Assembly (NCBI GenBank): GCA_036346245.1
Contig: CM070745.1
Span: 13,951,511-14,015,510, forward strand
DNA: 64,000 nt
From: Bonia amplexicaulis
Lineage: Eukaryota > Streptophyta > Magnoliopsida > Poales > Poaceae
Reading direction: 5' to 3'
The notes under the pieces are model-generated. The model made no database searches. It saw nothing but the letters and a program-made list of their open reading frames with translations, and was not told where the DNA came from. This document shows positions 10,643-23,400 of this stretch, piece after piece. Position 1 is the first letter of the stretch, and each line of letters begins with the position of its first letter. The position numbers and the translations under genes were made by a program.

Positions 10643-13600
10643 ATGGAGGCTGCGGCGAAGGCTGGTCGGCTCCCTCGGAGCCTGGCAGCTTCCTGTCCGG
10701 CTGTGAACGGCGGCGTGTTCGTCTTCTTCGCCGCGGTTGTCGCCGGAGCTCTCGTCTCCGCTTGCTGGATGTCTGCCGGTGCCAGGGTAAGGTTCTCTGC
10801 AACTGCGAGTAGCTAGCTAGCTAGGTTTCGATGGTGCCGTCTCTCTTATCTCTTGACATGCAGATGTTCAGGACACATGGCAGGGTAGTTGAGTTTGTTC
10901 ATCCATAGCCGTGGTAGATTCATGGTAGATTTCGAATTGCGACATTCCTTCGCACCGAAAGATTCACCCCAAGTTAAAATAGTAGTACGGCTGCCGACAA
11001 GTTCGTCGTACAATCGAAGATGGTCCACTAAAATGAACGCAATTGAGAAACAACTTCGTGAACGTTGTTCTCTGAAATCATTTTAAAAAGGGACCATATG
11101 AAAAAGCCGTGTAAATTGCATCACTTGTTACGGGTCACGACACGTATGACGTATGTTGCACGAAGAATTAATAATCCGTGCAAGTTACAGGTCCCTCCGA
11201 TCACTCCGGTCGCCACTCCAACCATACAGCACACTGCTGCAACGAGCCCGGAGGTGGCGCCGAGTCTGACACGCTTCACCGGCCTGGATACGAACGGGAC
11301 ACCAACCGCACCTGCCGATTTCGCGCCCCCGCCGCGGCAGTCACGACCACCGCCTGCTCCGGCGCCGGAGGCCGCCAAAGCAGCGGCGGCCTGCCCGTCC
11401 TACTTCCGGTGGATCCACGAGGACATGCGGCCGTGGCGCGCCACGGGATCACGCGCGGCGCGGTGGACGGCGCCCGCCGGTACGGCCCCAAGTTCCGCGT
11501 CACCGTGGTCGCGGGGCGCCTGCACGTCGCGCGCTACGGCCGGTGCTTCCAGACGCGGGACGTGTTCACCCAGTGGGGCATCCTGCAGCTGCTCCGCCGC
11601 TACCCCGGCCGCGTCCCCGACCTCGACCTCATGTTCGACTGCCAGGACCTGCCGGTCGTCAACGCCGGCAGCCACACCTCGCCGCCGCTGTTCCGGTACT
11701 GCGGCAGCGAGCCTACGCTGGACATTCCCTTCCCTGACTGGTCGTTCTGGGGTTGGTAAATACATCTGTATCATGCCTGCACTTACGAACCTACTCCATC
11801 TATCGAGTGACAGATTGCTGTGTGTCGTCTGACTTGATTTTGGAAGGCCGGAGCTTAACGTAAAGCCATGGGAAGCGCTGAGTAGGGAGATAAACGAAGG
11901 GAAGGCGATGCTGAACTGGACGGGCAGGACGCCCTACGCGTACTGGAAGGGGAACCCGACGGTGGGCGCCGGACGCCGGGATCTCCTCAGGTGCAATGTG
12001 TCCGGCAAGCGTGACTGGAACGCGCGGATATATGCGCAGGTACATGCGTTTGTTGCATCGCGCAAACATGCGCACGCCACTGCTGTGCTACGTATGGCTG
12101 GTAGCTTAGCAGTAACCGCCTTGCGTACGTACTGCGTTTTTCAGGATTGGAGGAAGGAGGTACAAGGAGGATTCAGGGAGTCAGACTTGTCCAAACAATG
12201 CACGCACAGGTAAAATTCAAACATTTTCTTCCTCTCCTCTCGAGCCGGACACAATCGTATGACTTATGACTTATAATTTTTAATCCTAGATTGAGTTCTC
12301 GTGCAAATGAACCAAAAGTTAATAAGTCGATAAGTCATTTTTAAAAAACTATCTTGATAAACCATTTTAAAACAATAACTAAGAAGTACTTCTATTTGTT
12401 TATTTTAAAAAATCGTTAAAACATAGACTATAAACTGGAAAGAACCGGACTCTCTACAGTTCAAGTTGAGCTGCATAGTATGCTTGTGCAGGGGCGAATC
12501 CACCGGGTAGGCTTCATCAGGCTGAAGCCTACCCTCCACCGGTGGACCGCCCCTTCGGGCTCTGGCTCCTAACCCCGGCCGGCGATCGCAAACACCGAAC
12601 GGGCCGAAGAAGGCGTGAACGTGAAGAACTGCAAAAACAAGAACTGAAGCAAGGCCGCCCGTGCAGACAAGCTCAAGTCGAGGCGGGGAGGTGCCAACGA
12701 CGACGGGATTTGGAGGCGAGGCCGCGGAGAGGTGCCGACGACAACAAGATCTGGAGGCGGGAGCCGGGGAGGTGCCGACTACGACATCTGGAGGCGCCGA
12801 GGCCGGAGCCGGAGGCGCCGAGGTGGGGACCGGGGGCCGGGCCGTGGCGCCGAGACGAGATTTGGAGCCGCGGACTGAGAAGGGAGACCGGAGGCGGGTC
12901 GCGCCACCACCGGTGCCGGGAGGCTGGAAGCGGGATGGCCGGCCGACCGGTTCGCCAGTGGCCGGAGATCGGCGGGAAGGCGAGGCGGCGAGCGATCGAG
13001 CGAGGCGGGCGCTCGCGCCTGCGAGCTGCTGCGTGCGTCTTGTGATCTTGCTGGGCTTGGGGGCTGGGGTTAAGTGGTTAACACTCAACCGTGAAGCAGG
13101 CGTTAAGCGAAGAAGGCGTGAAGCATTGAAGCCGTGATTGCATTGCGTCGCGTGAAGCTGTTGCTGTTTGCTTGGCGAGACTGTTTCCAGATTCTTCCGT
13201 ACGGCTGAACGTCTGATTTGTAAGTTTACAAGTTACAACTCAAACTTATTGCTCATTTCTTAATTAGTTGATTACTTGATTAGCAATTCATTAGAAATAT
13301 TATAGTGTTGTACTATTGTATATATTCAATTAGCAATTAATTTGTAGGTTTACAATAATGGAGAAATGAAAAGTTTAGTCATGGTTTAACAAGTTTAATC
13401 ATTCGATATGTAGGGCCAACAATTCTAGAAAAAATTTATGATCTGAGAGAAGAATGCATATTTTTTTAGCCCACCCTTATTTTTTGTTCTAGATTCGCCA
13501 CTGTGCTTGTGCGTGCGTAGGTACAAGATTTATATTGAAGGGAGGGGTTGGTCGGTGAGCGAGAAGTACATCCTGGCGTGCGACTCGGTGGCGCTCATCG

Positions 13601-14149
13601 TGCGGCCGAGGTTCCACGACTTCTTTTCGAGGGGCCTGATGCCGTTGCAGCACTACTGGCCCATCCGCGACCGCGGCAAATGCCGGTCCATCAAATTCGC
13701 CGTGGATTGGGGCAATTCTCACACGGACAAGGTACTAATTTTGCCGGCCTCATCTCTTGACGCGTATTGTACCAACAGAAGTTTTTGGGTTGGACCAAAC
13801 GTTTCCTTGATAGGCACAGGAAATAGGAGGAAACGCGAGCAAGTTCGTCCAAGAAGAGCTGACGATGGACCACGTCTACGACTACATGTTTCACCTTCTG
13901 AATGAATACGCCAAGCTGCTACGGTACAGGCCCACGGTACCTGACGGAGCCGTCGAGGTCACCGTCGAGTCCATGACGCATGGAAGACGAGGACTAGAAA
14001 GGAACTTCATGATGGACACATTGGTGAACGGTTCCGGCGGTGCAGACCCCTGCGAGCTGCCGTCGCCTTTCAGCGCCCAAGAACTGGAAACGCTGAGGAG
14101 AAGGAAAGCGGATGCGGTGAGGCGGGTGGAGATGTGGGAGAAGCGGTGA
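10643..14149 (+). CDS. GT90-family (DUF821/CAP10, Rumi-like) glycosyltransferase, one frameshift
   Basis: Six exons: 10643-10786, 11191-11755, 11847-12039, 12145-12209, 13521-13731, 13814-14149 (TGA). About 504 aa if one base is missing. Exon 1 encodes a type II signal anchor (hydrophobic residues ~23-42, VFVFFAAVVAGALVSACW), then a Pro-rich stem. The GT90 domain begins at CPSYFRWIHEDMRPW and contains VPDLDLMFDCQDLP, PYAYWKGNP, RCNVS, DWNARIYAQ, QCTHRYKIYIEG and HYWPIRD, all typical of the family. Family members are O-glycosyltransferases of the secretory pathway (animal POGLUT1/Rumi glucosylates EGF repeats); the plant substrate is uncertain and no KDEL signal is seen. At about 11445 the frame slips by one base (RATG then ITRGAVDG), probably a lost G. 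Intron 4 holds a hAT element. Tandem paralogue of the gene at 17476-26110, with identical exon 3-5 lengths. Could be functional if the frameshift is an error. Confidence 0.85.
12489..13503. mobile_element. Non-autonomous hAT element in intron 4 of the GT90 gene
   Basis: The 1015-bp insertion has ends CAGGGGCGAATC and GATTCGCCACTG, which are hAT-type terminal inverted repeats with one mismatch. It is flanked by a perfect 8-bp target duplication, TGCTTGTG (12481-12488 and 13504-13511), as expected for hAT. The interior is GC-rich on its left half (12500-13080) and AT-rich on its right half; no transposase domain is recognised. The right end lies nine bases before the exon 5 junction (13521), after the second target duplication. 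Confidence 0.85.
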
Positions 14150-14469
14150 CAACTGACGAACACGGGGAAGAGGCTGGCAAGTTCTTTCGTCGTGTACACC
14201 GGATCGATATTTTGGGTTTTGTTTCCGGCGGTGCAATGCAGCTATTGGTTGAAAAGTCTAGGCATTTTTTTTAAAAAAAAATCTGATAGGATACTTGAGG
14301 CCAAAACATAGAGCAACTCCATGAAACGAATAAAACTGTATCAATATTTTGAACTCGATTGATATATTCACATGACATGGCTTACACGGCGAATCTTTTT
14401 GTTTTATTCTTTAAGGGTGCAAGGAATAATGCACACCACACATATACATGCATATACACGTGTGTTGTT
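14150..14469. other. Intergenic after first GT90 gene
   Basis: Contains the 3' UTR side of the GT90 gene. No gene or clear repeat border is seen. Confidence 0.4.
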
Positions 14470-14935
14470 ACTGCCCTTACGACTGCTCTAGAATCTTTAC
14501 GACCACGTTCAAGTCGCTATGACCACCTCCTGCAGCCGTATGATCACGTTGAAGAGGCTACGACCACCTCCTGAGTCGTTATGACCGCTCTGCTGGTTCT
14601 TCGACCACGCTGACAGTCGTTACGACCACGTTGTGACCTCTCCGATCACTCCTCGCTGCTCCAACTACGTAAGTCGTAAACTTCAGCTGAAGTTACGATC
14701 ATGTTCACCGTCTCTGTGCTGCACTTCCTTCAACCACGGTCGATCACCGTAGTTGTACCTTCTTACGACCACACAGTGATTCTGTCGACCGCTGTGGTCG
14801 TAACGACTTACGACCACGTCTCGTTGTGTCATAACGACTTACGATCATGTCTTCTCACTGTGGTCGTATCGACTTACGACCACGTCTTTAACTCAGTGAT
14901 CGTGGTCGTAACTCCTTTACGATCACGTTTGTGAA
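14470..14935. repeat. Degenerate array of TACGACCAC / GTGGTCGTA words
   Basis: About 460 bp in which TACGACCAC-like words and their reverse complements (GTGGTCGTA) recur every 15-40 bases, often as near-palindromes such as GTGGTCGTAACGACTTACGA. In one frame this gives repeated TYDHV-type peptides, but the frame is short and without a family. 15100-15310 continues with CTCGACTACGACT and CGTATATGACCATGA words. Origin unknown; it may be part of a decayed LTR. Confidence 0.6.
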
Positions 14936-15310
14936 CACAATGAACTCGATAAACTTCCAGAGCCAAAGCCCTCTTCTCTTCTCTTTATTTCTTTCTCTCG
15001 ATCACACCGATCGCCTTAGCCTCTCTCGCCCTTCTCGCCTCTCTTTTTCGCCGTACTCTCTCGGTTACATGGCTCTGCCTTTTATACCCTGCTCAAAGAC
15101 TTTGACTCGGTTACGACTAAGACTACTACTCGAACTCGACTATGACTATGAAACAGATTCGAACTCGACTACGACTGTGAAGCGGACTCGCATATAACCA
15201 CGACCCGAACACGTATATGACCATGATCTGGGCTCGTATATGACCATGACTAAACTCGTACACGACTCCGACCACTCGTACACGACCAAGGCTACGACTA
15301 TGACTGAAAA
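14936..15310 (-). repeat. Possible decayed LTR promoter region
   Basis: On the minus strand a TATAAAAGGCAGAGCC motif (plus positions about 15074-15091) precedes a long pyrimidine/purine-biased leader and then the TACGACC-rich array. This resembles the U3/R border of a plant LTR. No partner LTR, primer site or pol was found, so the call is tentative. Confidence 0.25.
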
Positions 15311-17475
15311 AACAAGATTACAACTCTAACATGTGTGGATCTAACAATACATAATAAAAATCACGGATGTCCACAACTCCACAGAGTGCAGACATGTGCT
15401 TTTCTATTAAACGCACGTACATGTGTATCCTGATTAAATAAAACAGACACACTCTAACAATCCTAGAGATGGAACCGACCAGGTGAGTGGGGAAGAATAA
15501 ACTTGCTCCCACCACTAGCACACTAGCCCATCCATTAACACCTTTTACTTTTTAAGCAGTATGTGACATGTAGAGGACTTACTGATGTTACCATAAAAAT
15601 ACTTAAAAATGACTCAAATTCAAAAAGAAGAAGAAATTTTCAGTGTAAAATTTGAATTCAACAGTAATTTGAATGCAAAAATTTTTTCAGTAGACCCATT
15701 TGGAAGATAAAAATCAATATTGAGTGGGTTCTTTTCCACTTTAACTTCCATTGCTATGGTATCTAGCTCTTGAACATTGTGTTTTTCAAGGTGGGTCTGC
15801 AGGTAGATTGTAGTACACACTGTACCAAGTTCAATTGTACTGGTTAAAATTGCATATAATTTTTTCTCTTCGTATTATCTCTCACGAACAGTCAGAATTA
15901 AAAAACCATAAGCCAAAATCCAAAGCTCAAAAGAAGACAACCATTAACTAGCACCATCATTGTTTTCCTTGTATGCTGTTGCACTTGAAATGGTAATTAC
16001 CAATGCTACAATTCATTTCCTTGTTTGTATGCAGTGGAAAGTCATTTTATTAAGGAAAAGTCTACTTTTGGTTTCTCAACTTATGCCCTGAGTCCGATTT
16101 AAACCATAAACTACCAAATCGTTTACTTTATACCCCTCGACTATCGAAACCAGAGCAAATCACCCCCTCGCACTAAACCATCCCGATTTTGAATGACGTG
16201 GTGTCCACATGTCAACAATATTTTACACATAAACTCGTTTTTGATGATATAACAGCCATATGTACAAGCAAAACAAAAAATATGAGACCCACATGGCAAG
16301 CTACCACACTCATGCATGCATAGATCAGCTTTAGAAGATCGAACCAATTTAACCCCACGACTTTCTCTACCGTTGTATCTGGCCACAATAGATCTTAGTC
16401 ATTGGATCAAATCAAAATCGCAGATCCACAATTCATGTCTGCTTCTTCCTCTGAACACCTCCCATCCCCCCATTTTGTTGGTCGTTGACCCTGCCTCGAC
16501 TTCTTTATCTGCTACCACCCCCAACCATCTCCTTCCTCATCTTTATTTTTCCCTAGACGAGGTGCTAATTTAAGCATGGACACAACCTAGCATGGTAAGA
16601 GTCAGAGGTGGTAGCTATAGGGACTGTGCTTGGCCTAACATCTCTCTCTTCTCTCTCTCTCATCTCTCCCTCTTGTCTTCTACTTCGGTGACGCGGCGGC
16701 GACAGGCAGTGCGCAGTTCGCAGGAACAACCTGATGCTCGCCTCCCTGGCAAGCCAGCTCTTCGCACCCTCTCCGCCCCCCGCACAATGGTCACCTCGTT
16801 GCAAGGACGCCGCTGGAGGAGGAGATGAATTGCGGCTATGACATTGCCAGCGATGACGGCTTTAGTGTGGCGAGACTCCTGTGCCCCGACCAATCGGATG
16901 CTCATGCCATGGCTGTCTGGTCATCATCCAAGAAGTTGTACTGTGATTGGAGCAATACCGATGGATCAAGAACCGTATCCATCCACGGGTCATATCACCT
17001 CGTAGGACCACCCTAGGCAGTAGGTTTCCACACCACCGCGGCACCGAGCGAGCTTTTGCTTAGCCTCTTCTCCCTGTCCTCTTTGGACAGCATGGTGAAC
17101 ACGGAATCAACTAATGTATACAATGGGTTTACCACAAGCTCTCTGTCTACTTACTGTATAGGACTTTTCTCTAGCCTTTGCTTCTCTCTCCCCCGAGCTT
17201 GACAGCGGGTCAGGAGCTGCGAACGTAGTAGACCACAGTTTTCTTTCAGCTCGCGTCCGAGCTCCCACTCCCACCTTAAACGCCGCGCACTGCTGCACTC
17301 GCGCGGCCTGTCCTCCAGGCCACATAAATTAGCTGTCGCCGTCTGCGCCGCTGGGAACGTCATAACTTGCTCCTGCTTGCTAGTCTGCTCTTCAAGATGC
17401 AGAGGAAGCAAATATCTTTGTGACATCAGGGCCAAGAGAGAGGCCGCTGCTGGCTCAGCCCCGCCGGCAACGGCG
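15311..17475. other. Intergenic between the two GT90 genes
   Basis: No gene is supported. It contains the repeat block at about 16060-16300 that matches 4060-4290. 16600-17000 is moderately GC-rich with short frames on both strands and no recognised domain. The 3' end (about 17040-17475) is the promoter and 5' leader of the second GT90 gene. Confidence 0.4.
16060..16300. repeat. Dispersed repeat shared with 4060-4290
   Basis: Carries CTACCAAATCGTTTACTTTA, CCCCTCGACTATCGAAACC and GACGTGGTGTCCACATG in the same order as the earlier copy. Borders are unclear. Confidence 0.4.
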
Positions 17476-20400
17476 ATGGCGATGTCGACGGCCCTGGCTG
17501 CGGCGGTGGACGGCCGGCGATCCACCAAGCTCGTGGCGGCGTTGTCGAGAACGAGCGCGGCCTTCCTCTTCTTCTCCGTCGTCGTCGTCGGGGTAGTCGC
17601 CGTATCCGCTCGTTGGATCTCCGCCACCACTGTGAGTTGGATCCTTCTAATTCCGTAGCTTTGTGTCTTGGATTAATTGCATGCTCTTACGCTGCATGAT
17701 CGATCGGAAGCAGAAGCGTGCATGTTTCCTTCACAAAATGATGCAAATTAGTCAAGTACGTTTATTTGATCATATCCGAACTGCAAATGCATGGCTACAG
17801 CCAATTCAGCACTGCTCTAACCAGGCTACCACGTTGATCGATCAGGGAGTAGGGACAGAACATCTTGAGTTCTTGGCCCTACACGGAACCGAAGCCTCTT
17901 TCCCCTCAGATGTTGTTGCATGATTGGACGTGGCCCCTGTAACGATTCAATCAACCCATGGTTATTTCTCAGCATTCAGGAAGCGTCGTCGTCTCTTGTC
18001 CTGTACCGAGCACTGAGAACTTGTGAATGACTTAAAATTACTTTATATTTATATTGTTTACAGTAACTAGTTTTTAAATGATGTGATTTTTAAGACAAGA
18101 TTAATAAGAAAATTATAGTAAAAAATATACTAAGTTCAGTTATACTAACAAAAATCACATGCGACTATTTTTTTCTACACATATCTTTTATAAATAACTA
18201 AAATTTAAATATTTAAGATATAAACTATCAACCTAAAGAATCTATGGACGACGTCTGCATTAATGCTACCATGCTAGGGGACCCCGGGTCTTAACATTGC
18301 GATTTTCGAAACGCAGCTTCTCGGCCTGTGTTGTGTCACCGCCGGCCTTGGACCACCGGCGCAGAAAGTCAGTAGGTAGGCTGTGTGTTTTCTTTCTCTG
18401 TTTCTGCTTTGTGTTGTGATCCTCACGCCACGTCACGGTGCTCATTCTTTTTTTGAAAAAACTAGAGCTCTACCATTATTTCAAAAAGAAGACACCACCG
18501 ATCTAAAAGAGCTTAAGACATATAACATCTACCCCAAATGACACCAAACAGAAAAACACCAAATAATCCTAACTACACTACCTCTTACACATCAAGATAC
18601 AGAATAACACGGCAAACTACACTAGTTACTACTGGAACAAGCTATATCAAATTAAGAGACTTTGAAAGAGAAGGACTAAGAAACCGTCAAAGAAATACCA
18701 GCAACAAGGTATCACAAGGTACCATCTGAACGCACAAGTTGTTAAAGTACGATACAGATTCGTATACGTGTCTAAGTGGACACATACGTTGATCTCATCT
18801 CGGTTTCGTAATCTCCTATGACTCTTATTTCTTAGGCTATATATATACCCATATAGTCGCACGTTTGATATACGTTAAAATTTTCATGCTTGTAATTTCT
18901 CCTCATATAGTGATTTTTACCTTTGTACGTCTGTAGTTTTTCACAAGGGTTTTTCACATTAAATCACCGTCCCATTTTCTTTTGATTGTCTACTTTTGTC
19001 ATGTATTTTATATCAAGTCGTATCAGAGCTAAGAGATCTTAGCTACAAGATTTAGCAAATGAAAAATTACACCCCACTTCTATTGTACGTCTTAAGCTTA
19101 AGGGGGTCCACACGTGATAGAAGTATTGAAATATAAGTGAATTATTTATCTTTACTTATCAATTTAGACTTTTGTGTGAACTGATTGGTGCATAAAATTT
19201 AATATGGTATCAAAGCTCTAGATTCAAAGAACTGATAGAAGTATTGGAATTCATTGCAATCCAGTTCGTTTATGCCTATTATTAGTGGCATCTATGCGGG
19301 ATTAATAATCATCGATTTCTTCGACGATCTATCGTACTACAGGTTACTGTAGCAAGATCCACACATATAAAGTCTAAGGTGGAGTTGTAGGTTTTTAATA
19401 TAATTTGGGCTACGTTTGATCGAGGAGACTTTGAAAAAAAAATTGTGTCAGTTGTGGAGATAACTGAATTTGGTGTTTTATTCACCGTTTGGATATAGTG
19501 CTATTTAGATCGGTTATGCGACCGTTATAGAGGCGTTGGCAACTTTAATTCTCAAGAATTTGATGACACTCTGATGGTAGCTAGCATGATGCTCTTCAAA
19601 GTTTTGATATTTAAAAGTGAAGGTTTTGCTCTAATTTTATTTTGAGATGAAGGGTTTAAGTGCAGTAAGGGGTTTTATTTTTTGCGTGGATACCACGTCG
19701 TTTGTCCGGTTATTGCAGCTCGATACAAGGGGTCTACTATAGTTTATACTCCATTGATGACACAAGAGTTTCTTTTATCCGGACAGTTTTACAGGAATAG
19801 TTTCAACCATGTCATAAGATTTAGTTATATTTGAAGCCGGCAGTTTGATGTACGTGATGGCCACACACGTGTAAATTGCCTTTTCAATAACACACGTGTA
19901 AATTGCCTTTTCAATAAGCATTGTTTGCTGAGTTTTATGTTCCAAGTGAAACATGACAAAGTCCATGAGGAGAAGCATATGGAGAAGACTGATTTGTTCT
20001 TACTCATTGATTAGTCCTATAGACTTTCAATACACAAAGATCATTGATGGTGAATTATGATTTGGGGATATTTGATTTCTTTTGGCTACATGAGTGAATT
20101 CAAACTACAGGGGTGAATTCCCCTCAAGTTAGAGATTATTGTGTATTTGAATTCATCTCAAGGCGGAGATTGTTAAAATATGATGCGAATTTGTATACGT
20201 TGACCTCATCTTGGTTTCGTAATCTCCTAGGACTCTTAATCCTTAGCCTATATGTGTACCCCATGTAGTCGTACGGTTGAGATACGTCAAAGTCCCCCGT
20301 GCTTGTAATCTCTCCTCATATAGTGATTTTCACTTTCGTGCGTCCGTGGTTTTTTCTTCAAGAGTTTTCATGTTAAATCCTCTTTTGATCTCTACTTTTG

Positions 20401-23400
20401 TCGTGTGTCTTATAACACAAGCGACTCTAAATAACCCTGCAGAAACATCATTTTTAATTACTCCACATAGCCCTCCATCTTCATCTAGTTCACCATCCCT
20501 CCTAATAATGCCTAGCTTCTTCAACAGCTTGACATTGGACTTCCTCGCTCTGGCTTTGGGTGCTAGGCGAGCAAACCTGCAAGAGGGTGAACTCCTGAGA
20601 TGATGGCTTCTGCTTGGAAGAGGGATTAGGCCTAGAGGATAACGATTGCTTGAAAGGCTGCTCTTTGTGTTAAAGAATGCTTGTCATCTCAATATGGCTT
20701 GGGATGGGAGAGGCTGAGAAGGGCCATCCACCTCAAAGCCACACTCAATATTCTTGATCTTATCTAAAGCTTGCTCCGCGACATACAAAGGGGCCTCTAA
20801 TTTAGCATCCTCAAAGGATCTAAGACAAACAGAGGACAAAGAATATCTAATAGGGCAACAACCTGCTAAAGCTTTAGGCCATCTACGCTTGAATCCCCAA
20901 GGAAAGCCTCATCTTGCGACTATGAGTGGTTGCAAGGAATACCCAAATGCAAAGTCAATTCCACTTGTTGAATGGATGCTAGTGCTACTACAGCACCTTC
21001 CACAGACAATGAAGCTAGGCCATCTACATGAGGATGAGGATCTGCAAGGACATGCACCGACTTAGGGGCTGACTCACTAGTATCGATGTGGGAACAAGAT
21101 CTCGATGTGACAAAATCGATATCACTTTGACGAAAGCCTTGATTGGAGAGGACCTCCATGGTGAGTGTGTTGGGTGGAATGTGAAGCTTGTTACAAACTA
21201 CCTAAGCAACCTCCGACACAGAGATTGGCAAACAAAGTCCATCAAAGGACATAAGCATCAAGCACCGCCTCTAGGGGGAGGCTTCCTTCTTCCTTGGAAA
21301 AGAGACACCCACATGCTTGTACTGTGCTTCAGAGAAGGAAAGGAAGCTTCGCATGAGAGAGGCAATGATGGAGCGCAAAGCATTGGTGAAGGAGCAGTGG
21401 GTTATGGCCGTGGAGAACAGGGGAAGCCACTTCGGAGACATCAATGGGCAAAGTGACCAATGCCCCAGCAGTGAAGACAACAAAGAAAGTTCTGACAAAC
21501 TACCACTCTATGCTCCATAGAGAGGCAGTTGAAACACCTGCCAAGAAGACGGGAATGTGATGGAGGAGACTTGAAGGCCGTCTTGAGCACTAGCGAGAGT
21601 TGCGGAGGAGGAGACAAAGCAGCACTCTGATGTCCCTTCCTGCAAACTTGAATCCATCCACTGTCTTCACCCTTCGGCATCGCTTCGCCCATATTGCTCA
21701 TGACGAAAAGCTATCACTTCTAAGAAGAGGCCGGTGAAGGCGACGACGGTCTCCCGGGACGAACACGAGCAGGGTGAAAATTTGGGTATCGACAAACCCG
21801 AATCAACGAAAAGGGCGAAGGCCTTTAGAGATGTCGTCAGTTGTGGCTAGCACGGCGAGGAGGAAGACGTCAGAGATGACAGCGACGGAGGTGGCATCTT
21901 GGAGGCGAAGATGAGCAATAGAAGATGGCCTCGGGCACCAATGATAAGCTCCCAAACGGCGACGATAGAGAAGTCGGGAGAACCTTAGCGAGGCCCCCTA
22001 GCCGCCAGATCAAGCGGCGATAGAGGAGGGCCGGAGACAATAATGATGGAGGAGAAAGACGAGCAGCGCATCACCGTCGAGCGATGACGGGTTAAGGGTG
22101 AGTAGCGGCCGATCCGACGTCACCGATCAGGGAAGATCGCTGATGGTTGGATCCGGTAATGACAGGGCGAGGGCGGCCTGGATATGACGACAACGAGCAG
22201 TGGGGTGGTGGGGAAGGCCATGGCCGATTTTTGAACGGCGGTGGAGTGGAGAGGGAGCCAACAAAAACAAGAGGTAGAGAAAGGGTGTGGACGCAGGAGG
22301 CGATGAATGCCGTCAACGGGTGGCGGCCGGCAGGAGCTAGATCGCCGCTAGCGTAGCCGATCACGGGAACGCACTAGGCTCTTATTTACAGGAGCTTGCT
22401 CCCCCCTCGGCGCAACTTCAAGTCTGCAGCTCGGAGGATTGCGTGTTTATCATCATCATCTGCCATTTTTTGGGAAAAAATTGAGAATGAACCAGGTAAA
22501 GGAAAAGATGTGGTTTGATAGGATCACGAGTGTTCGTGTATGAAAGAGAAGGAAATGAAGGAAAAGACAAGACGAAAGCAGGGTTCACAGGGATTGGAAC
22601 TTGGAGGATGCTCGCCACGACTGAGCTGTACTACCGTTGCCATGTGCCTTTGTTTTTTTCACACGTAGGATCGTTATCCACGTTAAAGACTGAGGTTGGG
22701 GCGGGCTGACTATCCTAATTCCTAAAGGCCCAGGGCTATTGGCCTAGAAAGGGAGAGGGTGTTCGGGGCCTACGCCCACATATACTCATAAAGTCCGAGA
22801 GATTTCGTCCCGGCTATCACCATCACATCAGTGATTTATAAAAAAAGTTCTTTGAGTTTTTAAAATTGTGTACGGATTCTTAACTTTTCCAGAAAAACCC
22901 TACTACATCAGTGCTTTTGCAAAAAAAATTTAAATAGTAGGCCCAAACTCATTTTACATTTTACCTTCTTCAATTTAATATTTCTATTTCTTTTGGTACC
23001 ATTTGCAAAAAATCCTTTTAATTTATTTTTAATAAAAAATACTCTTATATTAAGCCCAAGGGATTCCGTCTAGGGCATCACCGTCACGACTGCGATTTTT
23101 CAAAAAAAGCTCTTTGGTTTTTTGAAATTGCATATAAATTCTCGACTTTTTCAAAGGACCCACCACGTCAGCGCTCAAACTCATTTTACATTTTACCTTG
23201 TGCGATTTAATATTTTGATTTCTTTGGCTACCAATTTGCAAAGAAATCCTTTTAATTCCTTTTTAATAAAAAAATTTTAATTCTTCATCCCTCGCCTTTG
23301 CAGTTCCAGGCAAGCCTCCCCACCACCGCGGCCATTCCCGCCATCGCTCTCCACCCCCAAACGAAGCACCCACCGCCGCCGCCTTCTTCACCACCACCAC

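Noticed and set aside
12405..13088. Minus-strand frame of 227 residues inside the hAT element
   Set aside because: Low-complexity Pro/Arg/Ser/Ala sequence in GC-rich DNA, no transposase motif; treated as part of a non-autonomous element.
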